Shown here: positions 5,739 to 6,867 of the stretch, piece after piece
How positions within the stretch are numbered: the first letter of the stretch is position 1
How the letters are laid out: the number at the start of each line of letters is the position of its first letter
Source of the DNA: JALZHR01 sp036389695
GTDB taxonomy: Bacteria; Acidobacteriota; Blastocatellia; Pyrinomonadales; Pyrinomonadaceae
Assembly: GCA_036389695.1 (NCBI GenBank)
Contig: DASVWG010000189.1
Coordinates: 1-6,867, forward strand
Direction of reading: 5' to 3'
Length of the DNA: 6,867 bases
Program-made: the position numbers and the translations under genes
Notes under the pieces: generated by a model
What the model saw: the letters and a program-made list of their open reading frames with translations, nothing else
The model's database searches: none
What the model was told of the DNA's origin: nothing

Positions 5739-6794
5739 ATGGCATTGGAATTAGTAGAAAGTCCGCTCCGGCAGAACGCGCTTGTTGTCGGCGAGGCGAC
5801 CATTGAAGACGTTTCGGCGGAACTCAGCTTACGTCCGAAAAAGCTTGACGAATATATCGGGCAGACGAAAATCGTCAATAATCTCAGAATTTTTTTGAAA
5901 GCCGCCCTGCGCCGCAGCGAAGCGCTCGACCACGTTCTTCTTTTCGGTCCTCCGGGATTGGGCAAAACGAGTCTGGCGATAATCATCGCTAACGAGCTCG
6001 GCGCGAGCCTGAAAACGGTTCACGCGCCGTCGGTCGATAAATCGGGCGATTTGGCGGCGGTTCTGACAAATCTGGAAGAAGGCGACGTGCTTTTCATCGA
6101 CGAGATTCACCGCCTGCGCCCGCAAATCGAAGAAATTCTTTATCCGGCGATGGAAGATTACAGCCTGGATTTGATGATTGGACAGGGAACGGCGGCGCGC
6201 TCGATAAAAATCGATTTGCCGAAATTTACATTAGTCGGCGCGACGACGCGAGCCGGAATGATTTCCGCTCCCTTGCGCGGGCGTTTCGGCATTGTCAATC
6301 ACCTCGATTTTTATCCCAAGAAAGATTTGGAAATCATCATTCACCGCTCGGCGGAAATTCTGAACGTCGAAATCGAAGCGACCGGCGCTTCGGAATTGGC
6401 GAAAAGGTCACGCGGAACTCCGCGTATCGCCAACCGTCTGCTGCGACGCGTACGCGATTACGCGCAGGTTTTGGGCGACGGGCGAATCACCGGCGCGCTG
6501 GCGCAGAAAGGCTTGGACGCGATGGAAGTCGACCGCTACGGCTTGGACGAAGTCGATAGAAAACTGCTGCTGACGATTATCGAAAAATTCGACGGCGGTC
6601 CGGTCGGCGTCGGCACGATTGCGGCTTCAATCAGCGAAGACCGCGAATCAATCGAAGAAGTCATCGAGCCTTACCTGATTCAAATCGGTTTTCTGAATCG
6701 CACGCCGCGCGGGCGCGTGGTAACGGGCGCGGCTTATAAACATTTCGGCTATAAACCGCCGGTGATGCAGGAAGTGCAGGCGATAGCAAGCTAA
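5739..6794 (+). CDS. ruvB: Holliday junction branch-migration ATPase RuvB
   Basis: The protein has 351 aa, full length for RuvB. It forms hexameric rings that, with RuvA, pump DNA through Holliday junctions using ATP, in recombination repair and rescue of stalled forks. Walker A is GPPGLGKT (70-77) and Walker B is VLFIDEIH (117-124) with Asp121 and Glu122. Sensor 1 is GATTRAG (167-173), the arginine finger is probably Arg182 (LRGRFG) and sensor 2 is in RGTPRIANR (225-233). The C-terminal winged-helix domain includes DGGPVG (285-290) and RTPRGRV (321-327). The start at ATG 5739 has GAGG (5727-5730) 8 nt upstream. An extra 8 residues before Walker A compared with E. coli lie in the variable N-terminus. 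Neither ruvA nor ruvC is in the window, so the gene appears to be transcribed alone from its own promoter with a dyad operator. Confidence 0.98.
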   Translation: MALELVESPLRQNALVVGEATIEDVSAELSLRPKKLDEYIGQTKIVNNLRIFLKAALRRSEALDHVLLFGPPGLGKTSLAIIIANELGASLKTVHAPSVDKSGDLAAVLTNLEEGDVLFIDEIHRLRPQIEEILYPAMEDYSLDLMIGQGTAARSIKIDLPKFTLVGATTRAGMISAPLRGRFGIVNHLDFYPKKDLEIIIHRSAEILNVEIEATGASELAKRSRGTPRIANRLLRRVRDYAQVLGDGRITGALAQKGLDAMEVDRYGLDEVDRKLLLTIIEKFDGGPVGVGTIAASISEDRESIEEVIEPYLIQIGFLNRTPRGRVVTGAAYKHFGYKPPVMQEVQAIAS

Positions 6795-6800
6795 AGTAGA

Positions 6801-6835
6801 AGAAGCCAGAAGCCGGAAGCCGGTAGTCAGAATCG
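6801..6835. repeat. Degenerate heptamer tandem repeat after ruvB
   Basis: Five 7-bp units follow the ruvB stop by 6 nt: AGAAGCC, AGAAGCC, GGAAGCC, GGTAGTC, AGAATCG. The first three are near-identical and the rest decay. The unit length equals that of the arms at 3615-3729 but the sequence differs. The stretch may continue as one arm of a foldback beyond the window. No terminator is visible after ruvB. Confidence 0.6.
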
Positions 6836-6867
6836 GATTTGAGTATTCATCATTGAATTTCAAAATC

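Overview
The window looks like a stretch of chromosome from a free-living bacterium with moderately GC-rich genes and AT-rich gaps. The pair of large DUF3857/transglutaminase-like exported proteins, the bacterial poxvirus-type topoisomerase IB and the heptamer-rich intergenic repeats suggest Acidobacteriota (perhaps Blastocatellia). That placement is inference from gene content and sequence style, not from a marker gene. No plasmid, phage, CRISPR, rRNA or tRNA signal is visible.

Left part (1-3611, + strand): two tandem paralogous DUF3857/transglutaminase-like genes. The first runs in from beyond the left edge and has lost the catalytic Cys. The second is complete, has a signal peptide and keeps the Cys-His-Asp triad. 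A GC-rich hairpin with a T6 tract lies between them, touching the ribosome binding site of the second gene.

Middle (3615-4987): a foldback of mirrored heptamer repeats fills the gap between the convergent DUF3857 gene and a minus-strand DNA topoisomerase IB gene. The topoisomerase is divergent from a small unrecognised gene with a helix-turn-helix-like N-terminus (169 aa). The AT-rich divergent gap holds promoters for both.

Right part (4988-6867, + strand): the small gene, then a 137-bp near-symmetrical foldback element (MITE/REPIN-like) with perfect 26-bp terminal inverted repeats, then ruvB, then a second, different heptamer array.

The most interesting signal is a dyad, GTTTCA-N4-TGAAAC, found in the promoter of ruvB and also in the promoter of the unrecognised gene. 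Because ruvB is a classic DNA-damage-response gene, the dyad is a candidate LexA-type operator. The small protein and possibly the adjoining topoisomerase IB would then be candidate members of a DNA-damage regulon. This rests on two sites only.
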